Assembly (NCBI GenBank): GCA_947165045.1
Contig: CAMUYW010000023.1
Location: 1 to 45,955, forward strand
Direction: 5' to 3'
Length of the DNA: 45,955 nucleotides
DNA from: an uncultured Fibrobacter sp.
GTDB taxonomy: Bacteria > Fibrobacterota > Fibrobacteria > Fibrobacterales > Fibrobacteraceae
The translations under genes were made by a program, and so were the position numbers. Each line of letters opens with the position of its first letter. Position 1 is the stretch's first letter. Below are positions 33,691-42,695 of this stretch, piece after piece. The notes under the pieces are model-generated. The model made no database searches. It saw only the letters and a list, made by a program, of their open reading frames with translations, and had not been told where the DNA came from.

Positions 33691-34356
33691 ATGTTTGAAT
33701 TTTTCATTGCTGCTCTTGTTATTGGAATTGCTCCGGGGCCAGATAATTTATTTGTGCTTGCGCAGAGTGCTACATACGGGGCGCGCCTCGGTTTTTGCAT
33801 TATTTTAGGGCTTTGCACTGGGATTGCCTTGCAAATTTGCCTTTTGGTGGCTGGCGTTTCGGCGTTGATTGCTGCAAGTCCGACCGCGTTTTTCGTGATT
33901 CAGTGCCTTGGTGCCGCTTACTTGCTGTATTTGGCGTACAAAAGTTTCCAAGTCCGCGCAGGGACTGTGTCTATAGACGATAAATGCGTAGGTCGAGAGT
34001 CGCAACCAGTCATCCTCCGTAAGGAGGATCCATACAGTTCCAATGTTATTCCTTCTGCCCGTAAGCTTTACCTTCGTGGTATCATCATGAACATGACGAA
34101 CCCGAAGGTGATTCTCTTTATTCTTTCGCTGATTCCGCCTGCGGTGCGCTTGGAACGCCCGATTCACCCGAGCTTGCAAACGGCTATTTTCGGCGCGGAA
34201 TTTATCGTGGCAACGATGATTGTTTTCGGAAGCATCGCGCTCTTGGCAGGGACCGTCAAGAAATACCTTTTGAATTCGCCGAAGGCTAACCGCAACCTGA
34301 ACTGGTTCAGCGGCGGAGTCTTTGTTCTATTAGCGATTGCGCTGTTTATTTTATAG
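33691..34356 (+). CDS. LysE/RhtB family amino-acid exporter
   Basis: 221 residues with five to six membrane helices. The family signature GIAPGPDNLFVLAQSATYG is at the N-terminus, and NMTNPKVILFILSLIPP is the second conserved block. Exports amino acids or related small solutes; substrate unknown. Its polar middle loop (about 95-125) carries SIDDKCVGRESQP. It follows the zinc-ribbon gene by 3 bases. Its stop overlaps the convergent nrnA stop by 6 bases. Confidence 0.9.
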   Translation: MFEFFIAALVIGIAPGPDNLFVLAQSATYGARLGFCIILGLCTGIALQICLLVAGVSALIAASPTAFFVIQCLGAAYLLYLAYKSFQVRAGTVSIDDKCVGRESQPVILRKEDPYSSNVIPSARKLYLRGIIMNMTNPKVILFILSLIPPAVRLERPIHPSLQTAIFGAEFIVATMIVFGSIALLAGTVKKYLLNSPKANRNLNWFSGGVFVLLAIALFIL

Positions 34357-35301
34357 TTGCTCTTGGATAAGAACCAATAGCTTCTTAATGGTTTCTTCGG
34401 GGGATTCCTTGGAATTTCCGCCTGCGGCGCGAACGTGACCGCCTCCGCCAAAGGCTCCAGCAACTTTGTTTACATCGACAACGTAATTGCTACGCAAACT
34501 AATCTTGTATTCGCCGTTGACAGGGTAGAGGAATATGGCGACTTCAGTGCCGCTGACTTCGCGCAGTGTATCGATGACGTTGCTTAGTTCGACTGGTGTC
34601 ACGGAATAGTGGTCCATGTCTTCGGGCGTGAGATAACTGTAAACAACTTTGCCATCGAGGGCGAGCTTGCTGTTCATCATCACGTATCCGGTCACAAGTG
34701 TTTGGATGTATGTTCTTGTGTAGTATGTTTCGTTGATGATGCGCGTGAAGTCGATGCCTTTTTCGAGTAAATTACCGATGGCTTCCATTGTTTTTTGCCC
34801 GGTGCTGCTGAATTTGAAAGCGCCGGTATCGTGCACGATTCCCAAGTAAAGACATTCGGCCGTGTCTTTGGAAATTTTGTTCGGATCCATCAAAAAGTAC
34901 AGGACCTCGCATGCAGAACTGGCCTTGGCGTCGACGAAATTTTCGTTGCAAAGGTTCAACGGATTGCTGATGTGATGGTCGATGTTGCAGGTCTTTCGAG
35001 CGGACTTGATGCACGGTTCGCCGTTGGCTCCAACGCGTTCAAACGAAGGCGTGTCAATGAGGAACGCTAAATCGAATGTCTCGAAATTTTCGCTATAGAT
35101 TTCGTTGGTGTTGTTGGAATTCGCGAGAATCTTGTAATTCTCCGGGAAACGTTCCAAGAAAATGTTTACTTTGGTTGTCGGGTAGTTGTCGTAGATGTAG
35201 TTGTAAAGCCCAAGGGTGGAGCCCACGCAGTCTCCGTCGGGGCGGACATGCCCAAAAATGGCAACGCTATTGGCGTCTTTGAGTAAGTCATCAATTTGCA
35301 T
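34351..35301 (-). CDS. nrnA: Bifunctional oligoribonuclease / pAp phosphatase (NrnA-like)
   Basis: 316 residues. DHH-DHHA1 family: H18, D22 and D24 in GHVRPDGD, D108-H109-H110 in NIDHH, and FGGGGHVRAAGG near residue 283. These are the metal and substrate motifs of NrnA, which removes short RNA and dephosphorylates pAp. Starts at ATG 35301 with AGGAAA upstream. Divergent from the HAD gene and convergent with LysE, overlapping it by 6 bases. Confidence 0.93.
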   Translation of the reverse strand: MQIDDLLKDANSVAIFGHVRPDGDCVGSTLGLYNYIYDNYPTTKVNIFLERFPENYKILANSNNTNEIYSENFETFDLAFLIDTPSFERVGANGEPCIKSARKTCNIDHHISNPLNLCNENFVDAKASSACEVLYFLMDPNKISKDTAECLYLGIVHDTGAFKFSSTGQKTMEAIGNLLEKGIDFTRIINETYYTRTYIQTLVTGYVMMNSKLALDGKVVYSYLTPEDMDHYSVTPVELSNVIDTLREVSGTEVAIFLYPVNGEYKISLRSNYVVDVNKVAGAFGGGGHVRAAGGNSKESPEETIKKLLVLIQEQL

Positions 35302-35375
35302 AAGGTTTCCTTCTTTTAAGAAAAATGTAAATAAATATTTGTGGTAAAATGGATGGACTTTCTATATTTGGCTTG

Positions 35376-36224
35376 ATGAAACTTCTTTTTACAGATTTAG
35401 ACGGAACGCTCCTAGATGATGCTAAGAACATTAGCGATACGGATATGGCGGCTATCCATGCGATGATTGACGCGGGGCACAAGTTCGTGATGACGACGGG
35501 GCGACCTCTGACAAGCGTTAAGCGCCTTGCCGAAAAGTACGGCTTTTTGCAACCGGGATATTTTTTGGTGAGTTTCAATGGCGGGTTGATTTACGATTGT
35601 GGGGCGGGCGAGTCTATTTTGACACGACGTATTTCAGTCAATCAGGTAAAGTTCATCATGGACGAGGCTCACAAGCGTGGGTTTCATGCGCACACTTATG
35701 CCGGCGATTTGGTTGTTTCGGAATATGAGACGGAACAACTCAAGAAATATTGTAGCGCCATGCAAATGGATTATGTTGTTGTTGATGACATCCGCAATTA
35801 TTATGGTGGGGTTAATTGCAATGACGGTCCGATAAATGTCGTGATAAAACCGCCAATCAAGGTCAACATCATTACGCCGTTTGAACATTCGAGTCTTGTT
35901 GATTTCCGCGCCGATATGCGAACGGTGACTGCAAACAAACTTTTTGATGTGTTCAGCAAGCCCGAAATGCTTGAATTCTCGCATATGCTTTCGAACAAAG
36001 GCGAAGCGGTGCGCTACATGGCTGAATTCTACAACGAGCCGATTGAGAATACGATTGCCGTGGGTGACGAAGAAAATGACTGCCCGATGATCGAGGCTGC
36101 TGGTGTTGGAGTTGCGATGGCAAATGCGTCTCAGGCGGCAAAGTCTGTTGCTAATTACGTGACCACGCGCGACAATAATCATTCGGGAATTGCCGAAGTC
36201 ATCGAAAAGTTTATACTTTCTTAA
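35376..36224 (+). CDS. Cof-type HAD-IIB phosphatase
   Basis: 282 residues. HAD motifs: DLDGTLLDD (nucleophile Asp), TTGRP, K in ANKLFD-like loop, and VGDEENDCPMIEAAG. The large cap domain (about 85-185) places it in the Cof/YidA group, acting on sugar or nucleotide phosphates. The start is ATG 35376 (MKLLFTDLDG), in line with the family; an extension to 35349 adds MDGLSIFGL only. Its last 14 bases overlap the convergent aminotransferase. Confidence 0.92.
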   Translation: MKLLFTDLDGTLLDDAKNISDTDMAAIHAMIDAGHKFVMTTGRPLTSVKRLAEKYGFLQPGYFLVSFNGGLIYDCGAGESILTRRISVNQVKFIMDEAHKRGFHAHTYAGDLVVSEYETEQLKKYCSAMQMDYVVVDDIRNYYGGVNCNDGPINVVIKPPIKVNIITPFEHSSLVDFRADMRTVTANKLFDVFSKPEMLEFSHMLSNKGEAVRYMAEFYNEPIENTIAVGDEENDCPMIEAAGVGVAMANASQAAKSVANYVTTRDNNHSGIAEVIEKFILS

Positions 36225-37320
36225 GCATCTCTACAATTCCTTCAACATCTGTAAATGCGCACATGGGGAGGCTTACTGCTTTTTTGCATGCCTTGATGGC
36301 GTTATTGTTTTCGGAACCTTGTGCGAACATTTTGAAACACGGCTGTTCGTGCAATGGGGCGGGGTAGTGGATGCAGTGGGGAATTTCTGCTGATTTTAGC
36401 GCTTCGATAAACGAACTGCGTTTTTCTGCTAGAACTGTGTATTGCGCGTACGTGCTGGTGTTGCCGTCCGCCATTTTTTGCGGTACGATTTTTGCACCCG
36501 CAGGAGCGCGAATGCCTGCGTTATAATTTGCAAAAAACTCGTCGTACTTGCGGGCGTTTTCATGGCGCTTTTTCAGTTCTTCGTCTAGATGGCGGAGCTT
36601 GACGCGGAGGACTGCGGCTTGGATTGCGTCGAGCCTGCTGTTCATGCCGCAAATTTCGTGAACATACCGTGTGCTGCTTCCGTGATTTGCAATCAGGCGG
36701 ATTTTTTGAGCGAGTTCATCGTTGTGCGTGAAGAGCGCTCCTCCGTCGCCGTAGCATCCGAGTGGTTTTGCTGGGTAAAAACTTGTGATGGAAATGTCCC
36801 CGAATGTGCAGGCCGATTGCCCGTTTTGCGTTGCTCCGAATGCTTGAGCTGAGTCTTCTATCAACCAAAGACCGTGCGCGCTGGCGATTTCCTTGATTTT
36901 CTTGTAATCCGGGCATTGGCCGAACAGGTTGACAGCTATGATTCCGCGAGTCATAGGGCCGATCTGTGCTTCTATGCTTTCTGGCGAAATTTGCAATGTT
37001 TCTACATCAATATCCGCAAATTTCGGGATTCCGCCGAGTCTCATGACGCATTCTGCCGGGGCGATAAACGTAAAATCGGGGACGATGACCTCGTCTCCAG
37101 GTTTAACCCCGAGCGCAAGAAGTGCTATTGTAATTGCATCGGTCCCGCTTCCGCATGTGACCGCATGTTTTGCTCCCGTGAGCGCGGCGAGTTCTGTTTC
37201 GAATGCCTGGACGATCGGTCCGCCGATGTAGCATCCGCTATCGAGGACTTCTTGTTCTGCTTGTAAAAATTCGGATTTATAGGCTTCTCGCTGTGCTCGT
37301 ATATTGATAAAGGGAATCAT
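36211..37320 (-). CDS. DegT/DnrJ/EryC1 family sugar aminotransferase
   Basis: 369 residues, PLP-dependent. The PLP lysine is in ITSFYPAKPLGCYGDGGA; CGSGTDAITIALLALG and LIEDSAQAFGA are further marks. These enzymes aminate keto-sugars for surface polysaccharides (WbpE-like in closeness). ATG 37320. It is monocistronic, between HAD phosphatase and rpsT. Sugar substrate not readable. Confidence 0.92.
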   Translation of the reverse strand: MIPFINIRAQREAYKSEFLQAEQEVLDSGCYIGGPIVQAFETELAALTGAKHAVTCGSGTDAITIALLALGVKPGDEVIVPDFTFIAPAECVMRLGGIPKFADIDVETLQISPESIEAQIGPMTRGIIAVNLFGQCPDYKKIKEIASAHGLWLIEDSAQAFGATQNGQSACTFGDISITSFYPAKPLGCYGDGGALFTHNDELAQKIRLIANHGSSTRYVHEICGMNSRLDAIQAAVLRVKLRHLDEELKKRHENARKYDEFFANYNAGIRAPAGAKIVPQKMADGNTSTYAQYTVLAEKRSSFIEALKSAEIPHCIHYPAPLHEQPCFKMFAQGSENNNAIKACKKAVSLPMCAFTDVEGIVEMLKKV

Positions 37321-37350
37321 GATGGTAAATATAGAACTTAGCTGTACCCC

Positions 37351-37378
37351 TTGACAAATTTTAAAGCTTTACTATCTT
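37351..37378 (+). promoter_or_regulatory. Promoter of rpsT
   Basis: TTGACA (37351-37356), 16-base spacer, TATCTT (37373-37378); about 45 bases upstream of the GTG start. Confidence 0.65.
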
Positions 37379-37422
37379 TGTGCTAACATTTTTTAAGTAG
37401 GTTTTCACCCGGAGATTTTAAG

Positions 37423-37683
37423 GTGCCTCAACACAAGTCTTGCAAAAAGCGTTTGCTTCAGGCCGAAAAGGCCAACGCAATGAACCGTTCCACTCGTAGC
37501 GCTATCCGTGCTAGCCTCAAGGTTATCCGCACTGCCGCTACTAAAGCTGCTGCCCTCGAAGAAATGCCGAAGCTCTTCAGCATGCTCGACAAGGCTGCCG
37601 TTTCTCATCGCGCTGGTTTCTGCGCCAACCGTGCTGCCAACTATAAGGCCAAGGTTGCTAAGGTCATCAACGGCCTCGCTTAA
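37423..37683 (+). CDS. rpsT: 30S ribosomal protein S20
   Basis: 86 residues. MPQHKSCKKRLLQAEKANAM-style basic N-terminus and SxxRAxxKxxxxAA pattern of S20 (RSAIRASLKVIRTAATKAAA), ending HRAGFCANRAANYKAKVAKVIN. Binds 16S rRNA early in assembly. GTG start at 37423 with GGAGA about 8 bases upstream. Monocistronic with promoter and terminator of its own. Confidence 0.93.
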   Translation: MPQHKSCKKRLLQAEKANAMNRSTRSAIRASLKVIRTAATKAAALEEMPKLFSMLDKAAVSHRAGFCANRAANYKAKVAKVINGLA

Positions 37684-37708
37684 TTAAAAATCGACAAGAT
37701 TTAAAAAC

Positions 37709-37744
37709 GAACCGATATGCAATGGCGTATCGGGTTGTTTTTGT
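37709..37744 (+). terminator. Terminator of rpsT
   Basis: AACCGATATGC pairs with GCGTATCGGGTT (one G-T pair and a bulge) across loop AATG, then GTTTTTG. Lies 25 bases past the stop. Confidence 0.75.
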
Positions 37745-37863
37745 TTTGTGTACTTTGGCGTTTTTCTAACTGCTTTTACTGGATTGCAAAATAAAATGCT
37801 CCATATTGTACTAGAAATATGCTGAAATTGGGCGAAAAAAGCCGATATTATAAATTATTCGTC

Positions 37864-37890
37864 TTGTTTTTTTTGTTTTTTTACTAGATT
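37864..37890 (+). promoter_or_regulatory. Weak promoter candidate of mglA
   Basis: TTGTTT (37864-37869), 15-base T-rich spacer, TAGATT (37885-37890). The spacing is short. Confidence 0.3.
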
Positions 37891-37915
37891 AAGTATTGGG
37901 TTTCAAGGAATTATA

Positions 37916-38854
37916 ATGTCGTCTATTAATTTTGCTACAAGAGAAATTAGTTGTAAGGTCGTTTATTATGGTCCTGGTTTAAGTGGCAAGACCACGAATC
38001 TTCAGGTAATCCATCAGAAAATGCCTCAAGATAAGCGAACAGACATGGTCTCGCTTGCGACTGAAGGTGATCGAACCTTATTTTTTGACTTTTTACCTTT
38101 GAATTTAGGTGACATTAAGGGTTTTAAAACTCGATTCCAGCTTTATACGGTTCCTGGTCAGGTTTATTACAATAGCACCCGCAAACTTGTGTTGCGTGGC
38201 GTTGATGGAATTGTCTTTGTTGCTGATTCCCAGCGTTCTCGTCAGGCTGAAAATTTGGAAAGCCTCCAGAATTTGCGCCAAAACTTGCAGGACTATGGCA
38301 TGAACTTGGATGATATTCCGTTTGTGCTTCAGTATAACAAGCGTGACATGGAAAGCATTTTTACTCTGGATGAGATGAACGACATGCTCAATCCGGATAA
38401 AAAGATTCAGTTCTTCCCGGCGACCGCTCACAATGGCAAGGGTGTCGTTACGACGCTTAAGACCATTGCCATGCTTGTCATTGAAAAGTTTAACGTAAAA
38501 CAGGGCTTCTTGCGCAAGGCTGCTGTTAATGCGACTGCAGCTCCGACTGCTAGTGAAGCTCCGGCCGAAACTGCCGAGACGGGTAAACCGCAGAATGAGG
38601 CTCCTGCTCCGCAACAGCCGACTTCTCCGTTCCGCATGCCCTCGTTTGCTGCAAAGCCGCAAGCGAATATGGCTAATTCCGGCGGTGCCGGTTCTGGCTT
38701 GTTCCAGAAGGGCGCGATGTCTTCGCCGTTTGCTCGCCCTCGTGTGGCGACTGCAGTCCCGAGAATGCCTACGTTTGGCCGTGCCGTTGAAAAACCGACG
38801 CAGACTGATGATGATGAAATTGTCTTGCGTCCATATAAGCCTAAAGACAAATAG
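37916..38854 (+). CDS. mglA: MglA-like Ras-family GTPase with long C-terminal tail
   Basis: 312 residues; known MglA is about 195. Walker A is GPGLSGKTT (19-27), TVPGQVYYNSTRKLVLRGVDG is the MglA-type G3 and switch region, and YNKRD gives the G4 motif. The tail (about 205-312) is Ala/Pro-rich with low complexity, ending in DDDEIVLRPYKPKDK. MglA sets cell polarity and drives gliding or pilus localisation in Myxococcus. The next gene, 24 bases on, is an MglB-type roadblock protein, its usual GAP partner. Starts the five-gene run to 44081. Confidence 0.9.
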   Translation: MSSINFATREISCKVVYYGPGLSGKTTNLQVIHQKMPQDKRTDMVSLATEGDRTLFFDFLPLNLGDIKGFKTRFQLYTVPGQVYYNSTRKLVLRGVDGIVFVADSQRSRQAENLESLQNLRQNLQDYGMNLDDIPFVLQYNKRDMESIFTLDEMNDMLNPDKKIQFFPATAHNGKGVVTTLKTIAMLVIEKFNVKQGFLRKAAVNATAAPTASEAPAETAETGKPQNEAPAPQQPTSPFRMPSFAAKPQANMANSGGAGSGLFQKGAMSSPFARPRVATAVPRMPTFGRAVEKPTQTDDDEIVLRPYKPKDK

Positions 38855-38878
38855 ATTTTATAATGTTCGTGGTGTAAT

Positions 38879-39304
38879 ATGAGCGATTATACAATTTATT
38901 CTGATGATGCAAACAAAGTGCGTCGCTTGATGACAGCCTATCAGGCAAGCGTCAAGTGCGAATATGTTGTTCTTTGCCATCGTGATGGAAATATTATTGC
39001 AGAGGTGGGGTCCCTTGGTTCAGAACTGGATGCTACACCGCTTGCAGTTTTGAGTATTGCTGCTTTTGATTCTTCGCGCCAGATTGGTGTTATGCTTGGA
39101 GGCGAAAAGTTTCAGTCCGTTTCTTTTACGGGTGAAAATCGATCCGTCTATATTTCTCCGGTCGATCAGTCGCTCTTGCTTGTGCAGGTTTTTAACGGGG
39201 GTAGGCTCCCGAACCGCATTGAAGATTTTAACCGTTTGCTGGTGGAAAAGTTGGAGGACGCCGTTCCTGCGTTTACGCAGAATACGAGCAGTCTAGTCCG
39301 CTAG
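38879..39304 (+). CDS. mglB: Roadblock/LC7 protein (MglB-like)
   Basis: 141 residues, roadblock/LC7 fold: CEYVVLCHRDGNIIAEVG, AVLSIAAFDSSRQIGVML and SVYISPVDQSLLLVQVFNG. MglB acts as GTPase-activating protein for MglA. Its position directly after mglA supports that role here. ATG 38879. The next gene starts 10 bases on. Confidence 0.85.
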   Translation: MSDYTIYSDDANKVRRLMTAYQASVKCEYVVLCHRDGNIIAEVGSLGSELDATPLAVLSIAAFDSSRQIGVMLGGEKFQSVSFTGENRSVYISPVDQSLLLVQVFNGGRLPNRIEDFNRLLVEKLEDAVPAFTQNTSSLVR

Positions 39305-39313
39305 GAGGTGTTT

Positions 39314-39781
39314 GTGGCTGGCCGGTTTCCGCCACTGAGGAACTTGCGAAAGACGACTGTTTTTGCAATAGTCGTTTTTCTAAGTTTCTTTGTACACCGA
39401 TTTGTTTCGTTCTTTATCGATGATTCCGTCAATTTTTCGGATAATTCCGATATTGAACTTTCTCCCGCAAATAGCGTTGTCTGCCGCCATATTGTGAACG
39501 GTGAACCTTTTGGCTCCGATAGTGTTTTTGAAGAGAACACTAGACTTTACGTTTTTTCGTCCATTACAAATTCTGCACGTTATCAAGAGGATACGCTAGT
39601 CCACATTTGGTTCTTGGGAATCGATACGATTGCGGTAGAACCATGTAACCTCACGGGCGATGTGTGCAGTTCTATGCTCGCTGCTGAATTGGTCGAGCTT
39701 GGTGAATGGAGTGTCGATTTGGTGGCGGGGCGCAAGTTACTTGCTAGCAGGCAGTTCCGCATTGTGACCCCTTCCCGGTAG
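39314..39781 (+). CDS. DUF2914-domain membrane protein
   Basis: 155 residues. One transmembrane helix near the N-terminus (TTVFAIVVFLSFFVHRFV), then a periplasmic domain with CRHIVNGEPF, LYVFSSITNSA, VHIWFLGID and GEWSVDLVAGRKLLASRQF. These fit DUF2914. GTG 39314 has AGGAGG 5 bases upstream, better than GTG 39308. Function unknown; tight spacing to mglB and to the barrel gene (6 bases) marks it as part of the same unit. Confidence 0.75.
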   Translation: MAGRFPPLRNLRKTTVFAIVVFLSFFVHRFVSFFIDDSVNFSDNSDIELSPANSVVCRHIVNGEPFGSDSVFEENTRLYVFSSITNSARYQEDTLVHIWFLGIDTIAVEPCNLTGDVCSSMLAAELVELGEWSVDLVAGRKLLASRQFRIVTPSR

Positions 39782-39787
39782 TTTCGT

Positions 39788-42694
39788 ATGCGGTCTATTC
39801 CTTGTTTGGGCTTGCTGCTTGTCAGTCTAGCCTTTGCGTTGGAAGTAGATTCGCTCCCTGTTTGGGACCCTTCAATTCTTGAACAAAAAAATGTGGAGTC
39901 GCTTGAGGCTGGAGTGGGTTCTTCTGCTTTGCAAACGGATTCATCGCATGCAGAAATTGAGACGCATGGTTATAAGACCATGCAAGTGACTGTGGGCGAT
40001 GGCGGTACGCAAGTTGATCAGGAACTCCGCCTTTCGATTCAAGGGCGTCTTTCAGATAGCGTTTACATTGATGCTCTTTTGTCGGATGTGGACCGCAAGG
40101 CGGGTGACCAGACGACGGCAACGCTACAGGAAGTGGATCAAATTTATTTCAGGGTCGAGTCTCCGTTTGCGATGCTCCATTTGGGCGATTTTACGTGGAA
40201 CGATAATTCGATGGGGCTCTCGTCGTTTAGCCGTTCTACGCTTGGTGCCATGGCGACTTTGCGTTATCGCGGCACGTCTGTGAATGGCGAGGTGAGCGGG
40301 GCGTGGGGAACGGATGAAGTGACGCGTTATTCGCGCTCGTTTAGCGGTGTGCAAGGGCAGCGCGAAGGCTATTATCTCGACGAATCGGCGGGCTTTATTT
40401 CGGTAGTTCCGAATTCTGAAAAGGTTTGGTTGAACGGTGTAGAACTTGTTCGCAATCGTGATTACGAAGTGAATTATGCTGGCGGTCTTTTGAATTTCAA
40501 GAACGGGATTATTCCGGGAACCGATGATGTTATTTCGGTGGAATATGACGCGTATTTGAACGATGATATTTATACGATGTATGCCGTTCACGGTAGCTTG
40601 CGAATGGAAAATGTGTTCTTTGACGTGTCAGGTTTTCATTTAGAAAATGATGTCGAGCGTATGCGAAAAAGTACGCTAGATAGCGCGGATTACGAACTCT
40701 TGAAAAATGACCGTGGCGGTGAACTCGCCGTAGGTTCTTCGCTTCAACAACTGCATCGCCCGAGAATGTCGGAACGCTTGGGCGCTAGGCTTCGTTTGCA
40801 GGCACAGCACCGCTTTTATGCGGATGTGGAACTTGGCCTCAATCGCATGGATTCGAATACTATTTCGAAAAATGTGGGCGGGCCGAGCGGTCGTGCATTC
40901 AGGTGGTTTGTGACATCGGACTCGTCGCAGAATTTGCAAGCATTCCCGGTGGCGCTTTCTGTTTATGGCAACTTTGTTCAAGACGGTTTTGCAATTTCTG
41001 AATTTGGCGGGAGCGATAGAGATTGGGATGCGTATGCGTTGCGGAATGACTGGGATTTGGATAGCACGCTTTTGAAAGGAAACTTGCGCCATGATGAGCT
41101 CGCGTTGCGGATTCGGTTGGGCAAGGATTGGTTTGGAACGGCAATGTGGGGCTACCGCCGTGGTGATGGTGAACGTTGGAATTCTTCGCGGTCGCAGTTG
41201 TCCGTGGTGCATCGCAATTTAGATGCAATGAGTGAATTTACGGCATCGTATGTTTCGAGCGTGCAGAACGTGGAGCAAAAGCGATATCAAGGAACGTTCT
41301 CATCGGAATTCTTGCGCGGGTTCTTTAGGCCATTTGGCAGTGGCGATGTGCGCTATTCGGTGGTGGATTCGCTAGGGAATAAATCTGAACGCGGTTACGC
41401 AAAGACTGCAGTTGGCGCGACTTTGAATGACGATTTGTGGAACGTGAAGGAATCGGTCGGGACGCTTACTGTGCGCAAACACGATATGACTGGGTTAGCG
41501 GATAAGCCGAATGGAAAAGGCTGGCGCGATTCCGTGAATTCTGTGACTTGGACGCAATCGGCAGAAGCAAATTTCCGCAAGTTTAATTTGTCGCATTTGT
41601 TGCAATATTCGCATGCGGTGACGGATTCTTTGGGCGCTGCTGATTCTTGGGTCGGCGATTTGAACACCACTTTTGGCGATGACGATATGGGCGTGCAAGG
41701 CTCTGTTGCTTACCGCTTTGGAATGACTTCGGAACAGACTTACACTGCAATTTACAAGGCTGTTGCAAAAGGAACGGGCGATGTGCGCTACGATAGCCTT
41801 ACGGGCTCGTTTATCGAAGGCGTGGATAATGGTGACTTTGTCTATGAAGGTATGGGCCGCAATGATTCTGTTGGTGCCGTACTTTCGTCGAATGCTACGT
41901 TTGAAGCAACGCTAGAATGGAATCCGGGAGTCTCGCTTGGAATTTCACATGGACTTTTGCGTGACATCACGCTTAGTGCAACGTATCATTCCGAAGCCGA
42001 AGATACAACGGGAAAAAAGATTTATTTCCCGCCTGTTGTGCCTGCAGGGCTAAAGTCGGTGACCGCGGGAACCGTCTCGTGGGAGGCCTGTCTTGCTTGG
42101 GATCATCCGTCGGGCGTTTCTGCACAGTATAACCCGAGTGCCGTTTACGAAAAGAAAATGTCTTCGATTGGATATTATCAGGATATCTTTAATCATAAAA
42201 TTTCGGCAGAATTAAAAATCAACGAAAAACATTACATTAGTGTGGACAACGTTTTTGAATCGGTAAATTTGACAGCGCTTCAAAAATTGGATTGGAATAT
42301 TTGGGATATTGCCGGTCGGTACACTTGGAATTTGCCGGCGGGTTTTAGCTTGATGCCAAAATTGCGTTATCGTGAAGGTTCGGGTGAAGATGATTTGAAA
42401 TCAACGTTCAGAGCGCATCTCTGGGAAGAAGAACTTCGCGTGAGCTATGAAAAAGAAGGCTTTGCTGATGCCCATGTTTCATTTGCTTCTATACAAATGA
42501 ATAAGCAAAAAGGCGATATTCCGTACCAGATGATGTCGGGCTTTAGCGATGGTGTAACCTACAGGCTTGAAACTGGTGTTTCTATCGAGGTGAAACATTT
42601 CTTGTCTCTGTCGCTCCGTTATATTTTGCGCTTTGGTGATGCTGAAGAAAATGTGTTCCAAAAATTGTCGAGCGAGGCGAAGGCGTATTTCTAG
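39788..42694 (+). CDS. Large outer-membrane beta-barrel protein
   Basis: 968 residues. Signal peptide 1-18. Most of the chain is alternating amphipathic strands with aromatic girdles (VDQELRLSIQGRL, AMLHLGDFTWND, FDVSGFHLEND). A motif WLNGVELVRNRDYEVNYAGG with LLNFKNGII resembles the short Ig-like repeats of SprA-type proteins. The last residues (SLSLRYILRF...AKAYF) end in Phe. It is probably an outer-membrane channel or surface anchor; I do not recognise a named family. It ends one base before the Omp85-like gene. Confidence 0.75.
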   Translation: MRSIPCLGLLLVSLAFALEVDSLPVWDPSILEQKNVESLEAGVGSSALQTDSSHAEIETHGYKTMQVTVGDGGTQVDQELRLSIQGRLSDSVYIDALLSDVDRKAGDQTTATLQEVDQIYFRVESPFAMLHLGDFTWNDNSMGLSSFSRSTLGAMATLRYRGTSVNGEVSGAWGTDEVTRYSRSFSGVQGQREGYYLDESAGFISVVPNSEKVWLNGVELVRNRDYEVNYAGGLLNFKNGIIPGTDDVISVEYDAYLNDDIYTMYAVHGSLRMENVFFDVSGFHLENDVERMRKSTLDSADYELLKNDRGGELAVGSSLQQLHRPRMSERLGARLRLQAQHRFYADVELGLNRMDSNTISKNVGGPSGRAFRWFVTSDSSQNLQAFPVALSVYGNFVQDGFAISEFGGSDRDWDAYALRNDWDLDSTLLKGNLRHDELALRIRLGKDWFGTAMWGYRRGDGERWNSSRSQLSVVHRNLDAMSEFTASYVSSVQNVEQKRYQGTFSSEFLRGFFRPFGSGDVRYSVVDSLGNKSERGYAKTAVGATLNDDLWNVKESVGTLTVRKHDMTGLADKPNGKGWRDSVNSVTWTQSAEANFRKFNLSHLLQYSHAVTDSLGAADSWVGDLNTTFGDDDMGVQGSVAYRFGMTSEQTYTAIYKAVAKGTGDVRYDSLTGSFIEGVDNGDFVYEGMGRNDSVGAVLSSNATFEATLEWNPGVSLGISHGLLRDITLSATYHSEAEDTTGKKIYFPPVVPAGLKSVTAGTVSWEACLAWDHPSGVSAQYNPSAVYEKKMSSIGYYQDIFNHKISAELKINEKHYISVDNVFESVNLTALQKLDWNIWDIAGRYTWNLPAGFSLMPKLRYREGSGEDDLKSTFRAHLWEEELRVSYEKEGFADAHVSFASIQMNKQKGDIPYQMMSGFSDGVTYRLETGVSIEVKHFLSLSLRYILRFGDAEENVFQKLSSEAKAYF

Positions 42695-42695
42695 T